Assembly (NCBI GenBank): GCA_016794985.1
Contig: JAEUIQ010000047.1
Coordinates: 223,935-287,934 of the forward strand
Direction of reading: 5' to 3'
DNA from: Planctomycetaceae bacterium
Lineage (GTDB): Bacteria > Planctomycetota > Planctomycetia > Pirellulales > Pirellulaceae
Length of the DNA stretch: 64,000 bases
Shown here: piece by piece, positions 20,360-28,566 of the stretch
How positions within the stretch are numbered: the stretch's first letter is position 1
How the letters are laid out: every line of letters starts with the position of its first letter
The notes under the pieces: generated by a model
The model's input: only the letters and a program-made list of their open reading frames with translations
Databases searched by the model: none
Told to the model about the DNA's origin: nothing
Program-made: the position numbers and the translations under genes

Positions 20360-21168
20360 GCCGACGCCATTGGAGTCCACTGCCCGGCGTCGATACTGGG
20401 ACATGGGATTATCTCAACAGCAGTTGGATCGCCGAACGCTACGAAAGCTACTTTGCCGATCATCCACTATTTGCGGTGGATCAAGAAATCTTAATCTCGG
20501 CCTTCGGCCCGCCGGCGGCTGACAAGACGATCGTCGATCTCGGTTGCGGCAATGGGCGCGCGTTGTTACCCTTGATTCAATTGGGCTTTCAAGGGTTGGC
20601 GGTTGATCTTTCCACGGCGATGTTGGGTGAAGTTCGCACGCGCGCTCGAAAACTAGGCCTAGATGTAACTTGCGTCCACGCCAACCTCGTCCAACTGGAA
20701 GGTTTGGCAGATCAAAGTTGCGATCATGGCCTGTGTTTGTTCAGTACGTTGGGTATGATTCAAGGGCGTCGCCATCGAGTCGCAGCCTTAACGCACTTTC
20801 GACGGATCATTCGCTCCAGTGGAACCTTGGTGTTGCACATTCACAATTACTGGTACAACTTGTTTGATCCCGGTGGTCCGTGGTGGCTGCTCAGAAACTT
20901 GGTGGCTTCGTGTTGGAGCCAAACTTTGGGTAACGGCCGATTGGAACGCGGCGACAAACACTACCCTTACCGTGGACTGCAAAACATGTTTCTCCACGTA
21001 TTCACGCGTGGTGAAATTGCTGCTGATTTGCAAGCGGCTGGTTGGACGTCCATCGAGTTCATTCCATTGCGACCGGTCAGCCTTCAGCCATGGCGGCAAC
21101 CCGCATTTGCAAAGTCGATTCGAACGGTTGGATGGGTCATTGTGTGTCGTAGCGAGACCGGATCATGA
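20356..21168 (+). CDS. class I SAM-dependent methyltransferase
   Basis: The 270-residue protein carries SAM-binding motif I as IVDLGCGNGRALLPL (about residues 56-70), the acidic residue of motif II in LAVDLS, and a motif IV-like CDHGLCLFSTLGMI. The acceptor substrate cannot be told from sequence. Both ends overlap the neighbouring genes by four bases (ATGA), so it is translationally coupled to the serine hydrolase before it and the metallophosphoesterase after it. Confidence 0.88.
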   Translation: MSRRHWSPLPGVDTGTWDYLNSSWIAERYESYFADHPLFAVDQEILISAFGPPAADKTIVDLGCGNGRALLPLIQLGFQGLAVDLSTAMLGEVRTRARKLGLDVTCVHANLVQLEGLADQSCDHGLCLFSTLGMIQGRRHRVAALTHFRRIIRSSGTLVLHIHNYWYNLFDPGGPWWLLRNLVASCWSQTLGNGRLERGDKHYPYRGLQNMFLHVFTRGEIAADLQAAGWTSIEFIPLRPVSLQPWRQPAFAKSIRTVGWVIVCRSETGS

Positions 21169-22757
21169 GAGGAACGTTGATGCGTCATTCGATTTGTATT
21201 TTTGGCAACATGCTGGTCGGGATTGTCGCATTTTTGGGGTTTCCTCCCGAAACGATGATTGCCAATGAGTTGGCTCGCGGGGTTGTGTTCGTCGATCGGA
21301 ATGAGAACGGAGCCCTGGACCAAGAGGAGCAGCGGCTTGGTGGGATTCGCGTCTCGAACGGAAGGGACATTGTCCTGACCAACCCCGACGGTTCCTACGA
21401 AATTCCTTTAGCGGTCGACGAAACGGTGTTCGTGATCAAACCTCGTGGGTTCCGCACGCCGATGTCGAGTGACGGATTGCCGCGATTTTATTACACGCAT
21501 AAACCCGAAGGTTCACCGCCCCTGAAATTCCCGGGCGTTGCTCCGACGGGTCCGTTGCCCTCGGCAATTAACTTTCCGCTCGTTCCCCAAAACGAACCCG
21601 AGCAGTTTCGCGCCGTCCTGTTCGGTGATCCTCAACCGAGAAACCTGCAAGAAGTTGAGTACATCGCGTCAGATATTATTCCTGAATTGATGGGAACGGA
21701 CGCCGCGTTTGGGGTCACGTTAGGCGATATCGTGTTTGATGACTTGTCAATTTTTCAACCGTTGAATCAAACGATTGGGGTCTTGGGAATTCCTTGGTAC
21801 AACGTTCTGGGGAATCACGACTTGAATTTTGACGTTAGCGATCGAAAGTATTCGACTGAAACGTTCCAGAGCATTTACGGACCTACTTATTACAGTTACG
21901 ACTACGGAAATGTTCATTTCGTCGTGATGGACAACATCAATTATTTTATTGACCCCGCGACTGCCAAGGGCAAGTACGATGCCACGTTTGGCCCACGACA
22001 ACTTGAGTTTTTGAAAAATGACTTAGAGTTGGTTCCACAGGATTCGCTAGTCGTGCTGATGATGCACATTCCGTTGATTGGGGCAGTCGACCGACAACAA
22101 GTTTATCGTTTGATTGAGAACCGTCCGTTCTGCATTTCGATATCGGGGCACACTCACTATCACGAACATCGATTGATTGATGCGGCAGATGGTTGGTTGG
22201 GCAAGAAACCACATCACCATATCATCAACGTGACCGTTAGCGGCAGTTGGTGGGGTGGAAAGCCCGACGAACGAGGAATTCCCCACACGATGATGAGTGA
22301 CGGCGCGCCCAATGGCTTTAGCATCATGACATTCGATCGCCAAAATTATCAATTGAATTTTCATCCTGCTGGTCGGGCGCCGAGCTACCAGATGGATGTA
22401 GTGCTACCCAAACAAATCAAAGTTGGGGAACAAAAGAGCGCGACATTGATCGCCAACGTGTTCAATGCGATGCCTTCGGACCTGGTGGAAGCGAGATGGA
22501 GTACGGACGGGGCTTGGATTCCAATGGAGAACTTTTCCGGCACAGCGCCTTTGTACGCCGAAGTCCGCCAACGAGAACTTAAACCGGATGGGACTCCGAT
22601 GCTCGGAGAACCGCACGCAACCAACCACTTGTGGCGAATGAATCTGGGCGCGTTGGGTCAAGAACTTGCCGCTGGCCATCATCTACTGCAAGTTCGTTGG
22701 ACTGATTCGAGCGGTCGTGCTTCGGTGGCAAATAAAGTCGTGCGGATTTCGGAGTGA
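21165..22757 (+). CDS. secreted calcineurin-like metallophosphoesterase with N-terminal SdrD-like and C-terminal beta domains
   Basis: A signal peptide is followed by a short beta domain (GVVFVDRNENGALDQEEQ, a B-type repeat-like start). The phosphoesterase domain has FGDPQ, LGDIVFDD, GNHD and GHTHYHE, which hold the two-metal ligands, with Gln in place of His in the first motif as is common in this group. A C-terminal beta domain follows. An ATG at 21180 has GAGAGGAAC upstream and could be the real start; the first ATG overlaps the methyltransferase stop. The substrate is unknown. Confidence 0.87.
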   Translation: MRGTLMRHSICIFGNMLVGIVAFLGFPPETMIANELARGVVFVDRNENGALDQEEQRLGGIRVSNGRDIVLTNPDGSYEIPLAVDETVFVIKPRGFRTPMSSDGLPRFYYTHKPEGSPPLKFPGVAPTGPLPSAINFPLVPQNEPEQFRAVLFGDPQPRNLQEVEYIASDIIPELMGTDAAFGVTLGDIVFDDLSIFQPLNQTIGVLGIPWYNVLGNHDLNFDVSDRKYSTETFQSIYGPTYYSYDYGNVHFVVMDNINYFIDPATAKGKYDATFGPRQLEFLKNDLELVPQDSLVVLMMHIPLIGAVDRQQVYRLIENRPFCISISGHTHYHEHRLIDAADGWLGKKPHHHIINVTVSGSWWGGKPDERGIPHTMMSDGAPNGFSIMTFDRQNYQLNFHPAGRAPSYQMDVVLPKQIKVGEQKSATLIANVFNAMPSDLVEARWSTDGAWIPMENFSGTAPLYAEVRQRELKPDGTPMLGEPHATNHLWRMNLGALGQELAAGHHLLQVRWTDSSGRASVANKVVRISE

Positions 22758-23506
22758 GGCCTCGCATGTCGGAAACGACCTCGGAAGAATTGGACGTGAT
22801 CGCGGTAGGAGCACACCCCGATGATGTCGAAATCGGTTGTGGCGGTACCTTGGCGTTACTGGCAGAACAAGGCTATCAAGTTGGCATCATCGACTTGACC
22901 GACGGCGAACCAACGCCATTCAGTTCGGGTCCTGAGGAACGACAACGAGAAGCAGCAGCGGCGGCGGCGGCGTTGGGGATCAGACGCCGTGTGATCTTGG
23001 ATTTACCGAATCGTCGTTTGTTCGACTCGTTTGAGGCGAGGGTTGCCTTGGCGACCGAGTTCAGGCGATTTCGACCCAAAGTGGTCATCGGTCTCGGACA
23101 CAAGACGGCCATGGCTTCTCCCGATCATTGGCAGGCCATGCAAATCATAGACGCTGCCGTGTTCTATAGCCGATTAACGAAGTGGGACTCGCATTTTTCT
23201 GGGTTAAGTGTTCACAACATCCCCTGCCAATTGTACTATCCATTGACATTCGACATGGAGCAAGCGTTGAGCTTACCGCATCGTTTCACGGTCGACATTT
23301 CATCGGTTGTTGGGAAAAAGCTTAGTGCGATTCAATGCTATCAATCCCAATTCGGACACAAGAGCGATATCTTCGATCGGGTAAAGGCAATAAACGCGGC
23401 TACCGGAATGGCAGCGGGCTTCGCGAGTGGCGAACTTTTGTCTAGGACGAAGGCTTTAGGAACTCGTCATTTGATGAGTTTTCTGAATGTCCTCCAAAGT
23501 GAGTAG
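22754..23506 (+). CDS. PIG-L/LmbE family deacetylase, similar to BshB1
   Basis: The N-acetylglucosaminyl deacetylase motif GAHPDDVEIGCGGT is at about residues 18-31 and supplies the zinc ligands His, Asp and Asp; HKTAMASPDH supplies the later histidine. The 250-residue length and the pattern VGIIDLTDGEPT and AAALGI recall BshB1 of bacillithiol synthesis, but the other bsh genes are not in view, so the substrate stays open. The GTG start overlaps the upstream TGA (GTGA). The 3' end runs 51 bases into the convergent pyrE. Confidence 0.82.
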   Translation: MRPRMSETTSEELDVIAVGAHPDDVEIGCGGTLALLAEQGYQVGIIDLTDGEPTPFSSGPEERQREAAAAAAALGIRRRVILDLPNRRLFDSFEARVALATEFRRFRPKVVIGLGHKTAMASPDHWQAMQIIDAAVFYSRLTKWDSHFSGLSVHNIPCQLYYPLTFDMEQALSLPHRFTVDISSVVGKKLSAIQCYQSQFGHKSDIFDRVKAINAATGMAAGFASGELLSRTKALGTRHLMSFLNVLQSE

Positions 23507-24034
23507 ACATTCGAATCGAATACCCAATGCTTCGAATTGTTCCCGACCACCCGCTTGGCGGTCGACAATCGCGACTACTTTTTCTACAACCAAGCCAAAA
23601 TCTCGGGCGGCTTGAATTGCTTTCAGGCTGCTACCGCCGCTGGTGACCACGTCTTCGACAATGACCACGCGATAGCCTGGCAGAACCGGGCCCTCGACTT
23701 GTTTTCCGGTGCCATGGGACTTGGCTTCCTTTCGGACGATGAAGCCCAGCAAATCGGCACCAACCAACCCCGCCCGATGCACCAAACCGGCAGTGATCGG
23801 ATCCGCCCCTATTGCCATGCCACCGACGGCATCGGGCAACCCGTCTCGTTGGAGAAGCTCGAACAAACCCGCAGCGACTTGTACTAATCCCCGCGGATGC
23901 AAAGTTAGACGACGGCAATCGAGATAGAAATTGGCTCGTGCGCCCGAAGCCAAGACAAAATCGCCCTCCTGATAGGCATATTCGCGAACCAAACGCAACA
24001 ATTCCGCACTATCGTATTTCGGCAGGCTATTCAT
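23456..24034 (-). CDS. pyrE: orotate phosphoribosyltransferase
   Basis: This enzyme makes OMP from orotate and PRPP in pyrimidine synthesis. The PRPP-binding loop VVIVEDVVTSGGSS is near residues 119-132, and KSHGTGKQVEG holds the flexible catalytic loop. The length of 192 residues is typical. It is a single minus-strand gene that converges on, and overlaps by 51 bases, the PIG-L deacetylase gene. Confidence 0.95.
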   Translation of the reverse strand: MNSLPKYDSAELLRLVREYAYQEGDFVLASGARANFYLDCRRLTLHPRGLVQVAAGLFELLQRDGLPDAVGGMAIGADPITAGLVHRAGLVGADLLGFIVRKEAKSHGTGKQVEGPVLPGYRVVIVEDVVTSGGSSLKAIQAARDFGLVVEKVVAIVDRQAGGREQFEALGIRFECLLTLEDIQKTHQMTSS

Positions 24035-24175
24035 AACACGTCCTTTGTCGCTAAATTGATGGGCCAGTGCTTTGTTGCCGTGGAGTAGTCATTGCCTGTG
24101 GCCACGATCGAACTGCAAGTCCGGTCAAGCCAAACGTGACCAGCCCGTAGTTTAGCTCAATCTTGGTATTCGCGA

Positions 24176-25564
24176 ATGGGTCTACTTGTCCTCAACGTTG
24201 ATCACTTGCCTCCGCATTTATTGGGCCCTTATGGCAATACTTCCGTACCTACGCCGACCTTGAATGCTTGGGCCGCGCGGGGACTGACCGCTGATGCGGT
24301 GTTTCATTCGGGTTGGAGTGACTCAGAGAACGCGATTGGCCCCTTGCACTTACTGCGTCGTCGTGCGGATTTATGGCTTTCGCCAAGTAAAGATGGGCGT
24401 GGCGTGTGGCCGCGACATACTTTTGAAATCGAAAGTGAACACAACTTGAAGTGGGTGCCGGTCAAGGAATCTCGGCGATTGGCCAAGAATTGGGAGGGCA
24501 CCGCGTTAGCAAGTTACCTCGAACGAGCCTTGAGCCAATGGACGGAAGCAGCTTTGCCACATCACGCGATGGTTTGGTTAGACGTCCCCTTGCTGTCGGG
24601 GACCTGGGACGCGCCGCTCGAATGGCGTTCTTACTTGGCGGGGGATGAAGACCCAGAGGTCTATTCCGAATTGGAACCACCGTACTTGGTTCTTCCAGGC
24701 GAGCCACGCGCGGGTTTGCATATCGATGATGGCTTCGATCCGGATCTCAGAATGGGTTACGAGCATGCGGCAGGCTCCATGATCATGTTACTGGATCAGG
24801 CTTGCGAGTGGTTGCAGAATTGTGTCGCAGCTTTGCCCGGTGGACGCGATCACATCATCGTATTGACCGCTGATTCCGGCTTTAGTCTGGGCGAACATTT
24901 GGGGATTGGCAGTTTTCCGGATCGAACTTGGTCGGAGGAAACGCAAGTGCCCTTGCTGCTGTATGTGGGAGCGGCCGCTCAATATCCAGTTCGAATCCCC
25001 ACGGTTGAATCCCAGCACCAGCTATTGAACCGATGGCTGACCATGACAAAAGAACTCCACACTTCGCTGTACGAATCCGCCGGACGACAAAAGTCCGACA
25101 TCGATTACGTCAAACTAGTGGAACAATCGTTACCAGGCCAGCCTTGGTTTCGAAGCGATGCCGCAGAGGGTTACCGTCGGCATGCGGTCGTCAGTCAAAC
25201 ACCGAATCAAATCGCCATTCGAACCCAGTGTTGGAGTTTCGTTTGGAAGGTCAGTCAACAACCGCAATTGTTCGTAAGGCCCGATGATCGCTTTGAGCAA
25301 AACGATGTAGTGAGTCGTTGCCCCGAATTGGTTGCCCACATTCAATGGTATTTGCCAGAACTTCTAGCGGAGTTTCCCAATAGCGCGAACCGGCAACTGC
25401 CCGAGTTTTTATTTGAATCTTGGTGCCGGACCTGCGAAGCGTTAGCGGAAGATGGTCGTGCACCGGAGGAAGCAGATTGGCCCACTCGCTTGCATTCAAT
25501 CTCCAACCGTCAACTCCGACCGTTGGCGGAACTGCCAGAAATTTTGTGGGCGGAGGTGACCTAG
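24176..25564 (+). CDS. sulfatase-like protein lacking the catalytic residues
   Basis: The fold markers of the alkaline phosphatase/sulfatase superfamily are visible: LLVLNVDHLPPHLLGPYGN at the N-terminus, TPTLNAWAARGLTADAVF, and IIVLTADSGFSLGEHLG at about 227-243. The calcium-binding Asp-Asp after the first strand reads Asp9-His10. The C/S-x-P-x-R motif that carries formylglycine is absent after AVFHSGWSDSE. The usual Asp-His of the later metal site reads Asp233-Ser234. The gene is intact, so it probably encodes a non-sulfatase relative or a pseudoenzyme. No signal peptide is visible, suggesting a cytoplasmic location. Confidence 0.6.
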   Translation: MGLLVLNVDHLPPHLLGPYGNTSVPTPTLNAWAARGLTADAVFHSGWSDSENAIGPLHLLRRRADLWLSPSKDGRGVWPRHTFEIESEHNLKWVPVKESRRLAKNWEGTALASYLERALSQWTEAALPHHAMVWLDVPLLSGTWDAPLEWRSYLAGDEDPEVYSELEPPYLVLPGEPRAGLHIDDGFDPDLRMGYEHAAGSMIMLLDQACEWLQNCVAALPGGRDHIIVLTADSGFSLGEHLGIGSFPDRTWSEETQVPLLLYVGAAAQYPVRIPTVESQHQLLNRWLTMTKELHTSLYESAGRQKSDIDYVKLVEQSLPGQPWFRSDAAEGYRRHAVVSQTPNQIAIRTQCWSFVWKVSQQPQLFVRPDDRFEQNDVVSRCPELVAHIQWYLPELLAEFPNSANRQLPEFLFESWCRTCEALAEDGRAPEEADWPTRLHSISNRQLRPLAELPEILWAEVT

Positions 25565-25826
25565 AGTTTTCGAAACGTTACTTCGACGAACAGCAACAGA
25601 CGTGGAACGACAGCCCTCCCAAAATCGTTCACGATGTCGCGATTCACGGAACGAACCGCCAACCTTTAGCTTGTTGCATCACGCAAGTCGCTGACGCGTT
25701 GCCTCGAAACTTGCGAGTTGTCTCAATCTCTGCCACGGACACAACTGGAAGTCCTCGCGAATTGCTCCACGGTACCGTACCGTTAGCTAACGACGCCCTC
25801 AAGATCGGCCAATGCTTGACTAGGCC

Positions 25827-27506
25827 CTACTGACTGGCGAGTGGCAACCAGAGAATAAACTCGGCGCCTTCTCCAACTTTGGACTGGACTTCAATGTCGC
25901 CGCTATGCTCCCCCATGATTTTCTTACTCACTGGCAAACCGAGTCCAGTGCCCCGACCACCTTTCGAGCTTTCGAACAGGGAAAAGATCTTTTCAATGTC
26001 ATCGGCTTCAATTCCCGGCCCCGAATCGCGGACAGATATTTCAACGCGTGGTTGGATTGAATGGTTATTCGTGCGCACATTCAAGCGGACCATTGGCGAA
26101 TCGCCATCGCGCGCGGCTTCAATCGCATTATTCACGATGTTCAAGACCGCCCGGTGCAATGACTCGTAATCTGCGGAAATTTTGGGAGGATCGGAGATTG
26201 GCAGCCATTCCACGGCGACTTCAAATTGCCGAGCTTTGGCGGTTACCATCGAAACCACATCTGTCAGCAATTCGTTCAAGTCGATCGGTTCAAGTTTCGG
26301 TTCGCGTTCTTTACTGAACGACAACATATCCATGACCAAGTTATAGATGCGATCTTGATTGCGCTGCAGAAGCCCCCAACCATCTTGAATGATCGAAAAG
26401 TCTTGATTCTTGATGCCTTGCTCTAAAAGGTAGCCCCCACCTTGGAACCCTTGCAAGATATTCTTGATGTGATGCGACATGACCGCGATGGTTTCGCCGA
26501 TGGCGGCCAGTCGCTCGGAACGGACCAACCCCGAATAAAACGTCGTATCTTCGATGGCAATTCCCGATTGATTGCCAATGGCGATCATCATCTGCAAATG
26601 TTCGTGTTTGAATCGACGCCCAAACAACTCTTCGGGCGACTTGATCGAGGTCATGTCATCGGGCAGCTTGGTGCTGGTGTCGACATAGATGGCACCTACA
26701 ATCCCATAGCGACCTCGCATCGGCACGCAAATCGCTTCGCGAATTCCCAATTGCATCACGCTGTCCGGATCATCCCAGCGTTCATCTTCGGCCGCGTTGC
26801 TGGTAAGCACGCCTTCTTCGCTGCTCAAGACGTACTCGAGAATCGTTCGCGAGATGACAATTTCACGGTCGGCGGTCGTCGTATGGCGATAGCGAGCTAC
26901 CTTTGCTTGAGGTTGATCGGTCTCTGGGTCAAGGAGAAAAATACAACCGCGGTCTGCTTGGACCCACTGCAAAATCAGCTCCATGATGCGAATGAGTAAT
27001 TGGTCGATCTCCAGCGTGTGGCTGACTGCCAAAGCCGTCTGATACATGATGTCCAAATGACCATCGCGACCGGAATCGATTTGAGGACCGAACGACCCGG
27101 TCGCGGGCACCGAAGCGGAACGCCAAATTTGACTAACGGCATCGTCGACCGGAACGGTGCGTCCCGACTTCGCACTAGTCAAAGTCACTTCCGGCACCAC
27201 TCCCGTGTTCGGGCGGGGAGCCTTGGAGGTAAACAGCAAGAGCGTGCGTCCCAACTGAATATGATCGCCATGCGAAAGGGCTCGCTCGCTGATTCGTTCT
27301 TGATTGATCACTGACCCGTTGGCGCTTCCCAAGTCATGAAACACGAACTGTCCGGCCTGCAGGACGATCTGAGCGTGTTTGCGCGACACTTCCGTATCGT
27401 GCAGGCAGATATCGTTTTCCCGATCACGGCCGATCCGGATCATGGGCAAATTTAGATAAAATCGCTGACCTTGGTCTTTGCCGCGAAGTACAAACAATGA
27501 CGACAA
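25827..27506 (-). CDS. FHA-GAF sensor histidine kinase
   Basis: From the N-terminus it has an FHA phosphothreonine-binding domain (IRIGRDRENDICLHDTEVSR, SRKHA, DLGSANGS), a GAF domain (about 155-320 of the shortened form), a short dimerisation region with SHHIKNILQGF (His about 345-346 as phosphoacceptor) and a HATPase domain with the N-box NIVNNAIEA, DSGPGIE and GRGTGLGL. No membrane helix is visible, so it senses in the cytoplasm. The open frame runs on to an ATG at 27695, but that part lies in a dispersed repeat (27550-27711), so I prefer the TTG at 27506; other TTGs are possible. No response regulator is adjacent. Confidence 0.85.
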   Translation of the reverse strand: MSSLFVLRGKDQGQRFYLNLPMIRIGRDRENDICLHDTEVSRKHAQIVLQAGQFVFHDLGSANGSVINQERISERALSHGDHIQLGRTLLLFTSKAPRPNTGVVPEVTLTSAKSGRTVPVDDAVSQIWRSASVPATGSFGPQIDSGRDGHLDIMYQTALAVSHTLEIDQLLIRIMELILQWVQADRGCIFLLDPETDQPQAKVARYRHTTTADREIVISRTILEYVLSSEEGVLTSNAAEDERWDDPDSVMQLGIREAICVPMRGRYGIVGAIYVDTSTKLPDDMTSIKSPEELFGRRFKHEHLQMMIAIGNQSGIAIEDTTFYSGLVRSERLAAIGETIAVMSHHIKNILQGFQGGGYLLEQGIKNQDFSIIQDGWGLLQRNQDRIYNLVMDMLSFSKEREPKLEPIDLNELLTDVVSMVTAKARQFEVAVEWLPISDPPKISADYESLHRAVLNIVNNAIEAARDGDSPMVRLNVRTNNHSIQPRVEISVRDSGPGIEADDIEKIFSLFESSKGGRGTGLGLPVSKKIMGEHSGDIEVQSKVGEGAEFILWLPLASQ

Positions 27507-27549
27507 CGGAGGCTCGCTTTCTGGGGGGCGTTGGTCTGTCCCGGACGGC

Positions 27550-27711
27550 AACGCTGTGAGGCATTTATTCTGGCCCACAGCGGCCCGCAGGGGCCGATTC
27601 AACCCTAGCCGGTGAGCGCAAGCCACCGGATGGAGTGACGTCTCATCCAGAAAAGGCCTGAAGTGCCAGCGCGAGTACGGAGCGTACGCATTCAAAATGC
27701 TTCACAGCGTT
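27550..27711. repeat. 162-bp palindromic dispersed repeat, copy A
   Basis: The element is bounded by inverted ends: AACGCTGTGAGGCATTT at the left, and AAATGCTTCACAGCGTT at the right, which match with one mismatch after reverse complementing. Internal hairpins are visible, including CCGGTGAGC-GCAA-GCCACCGG and CGGCCC...GGGCCG. A diverged copy in the same orientation is at 57490-57652. It lies between the histidine kinase and the ECF sigma factor. Confidence 0.8.
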
Positions 27712-27954
27712 TGCCCGAACCGCCGTCAAGTCAAAAGGAAGATGCGATCTGTCTCGTCAAAACGGCTCGGGTTCGGCTATTATGGCGCGGTGGCTGGCCG
27801 GTCACAAGGATTCTCGGGCCACAGGAGGAGAATCTGGCCAGTGGAACGGTCGGCAACAGCCTCAAGAACCTGACCGGCGGAGCGGTCGGTGACAATTTTT
27901 GGCCGTTGACTGAAACTTTTGGCGGGATTTGAGCGTCGAAATGGAGTGGAATCG
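27712..27954. promoter_or_regulatory. probable promoter region of the ECF sigma factor gene
   Basis: These roughly 240 bases between the dispersed repeat and the sigma factor start contain no recognisable gene. They must hold the sigma factor promoter and, on the other strand, may help to express the histidine kinase. No -35/-10 pair could be fixed by eye. Confidence 0.3.
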
Positions 27955-28515
27955 TTGATCAACCCGACCGATAACGACCTCATTCGCGAAACGCTGGGCG
28001 GAAATCCTCACGCGTTCGAGGGGCTTGTACGTCGATATCAGAACCGGTTGATGGCGGCCATGATCGCGGTTTGCGGCGCGGTGCAGGAAGCGGAAGATGT
28101 GGTCCAAGAGACGTTTTTGCAGGCCTTCTGCAAGTTGGACAGCTTCCGCAGCGAAAGTCGGTTTTATACGTGGCTGTATCGAATCGCGTTTAATTTGTCC
28201 GTCAATATGCGGCGAAGGAAGCGACCGGCCTTGGCTTCCGAACAATCGGATGGCCGCTCGGAGCTTGAAATCGCCGATCAAACACCCGGCCCAGAAGAAC
28301 CGCTGAGCCGACTGGAACGCACCCAGATGGTTTTGGCGGCGATTGAAAAACTGCCAGATGAATTTCGGCAAGTTCTAGTGCTAAGAGAACTGGAGGGATT
28401 CTGCTACGAAACGATTTCCGAGGTATTGGCTTTGCCAATTGGGACGGTACGAAGTCGGCTCCACCGAGCCAGGTTGCAATTGAAGGAAGAACTTCAGGCT
28501 TGGTTTGCGGATTAG
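27955..28515 (+). CDS. ECF-type RNA polymerase sigma factor
   Basis: The protein has region 2 (FEGLVRRYQNRLM, DVVQETFLQAFCKL, FYTWLYRIAFNLSVN) and region 4 (LPDEFRQVLVLRELEGFCYETISEVLALPIGTVRSRLHRAR, in parts) with the usual acidic linker. I place the start at the TTG at 27955, which has GGAG 8 bases upstream; a TTG at 27919 would add 12 residues. The next gene, 51 bases downstream, encodes a membrane protein with an anti-sigma-like N-terminus, so the two probably form a sigma/anti-sigma pair. Confidence 0.92.
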   Translation: MINPTDNDLIRETLGGNPHAFEGLVRRYQNRLMAAMIAVCGAVQEAEDVVQETFLQAFCKLDSFRSESRFYTWLYRIAFNLSVNMRRRKRPALASEQSDGRSELEIADQTPGPEEPLSRLERTQMVLAAIEKLPDEFRQVLVLRELEGFCYETISEVLALPIGTVRSRLHRARLQLKEELQAWFAD

Positions 28516-28566
28516 GTTTTGAGACTACTCAAGGCCAAAGGAATGCGAACCGAATTGAGATGAACG

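Noticed and set aside
25565..25826. Plus-strand frame continuing past the sulfatase-like gene (25420-25833)
   Set aside because: It overlaps the end of a supported gene in another frame, has no start signal and no recognisable domain.
27507..27695. N-terminal extension of the histidine kinase frame
   Set aside because: It is inside copy A of the dispersed repeat and precedes the FHA domain start; no binding site supports it.
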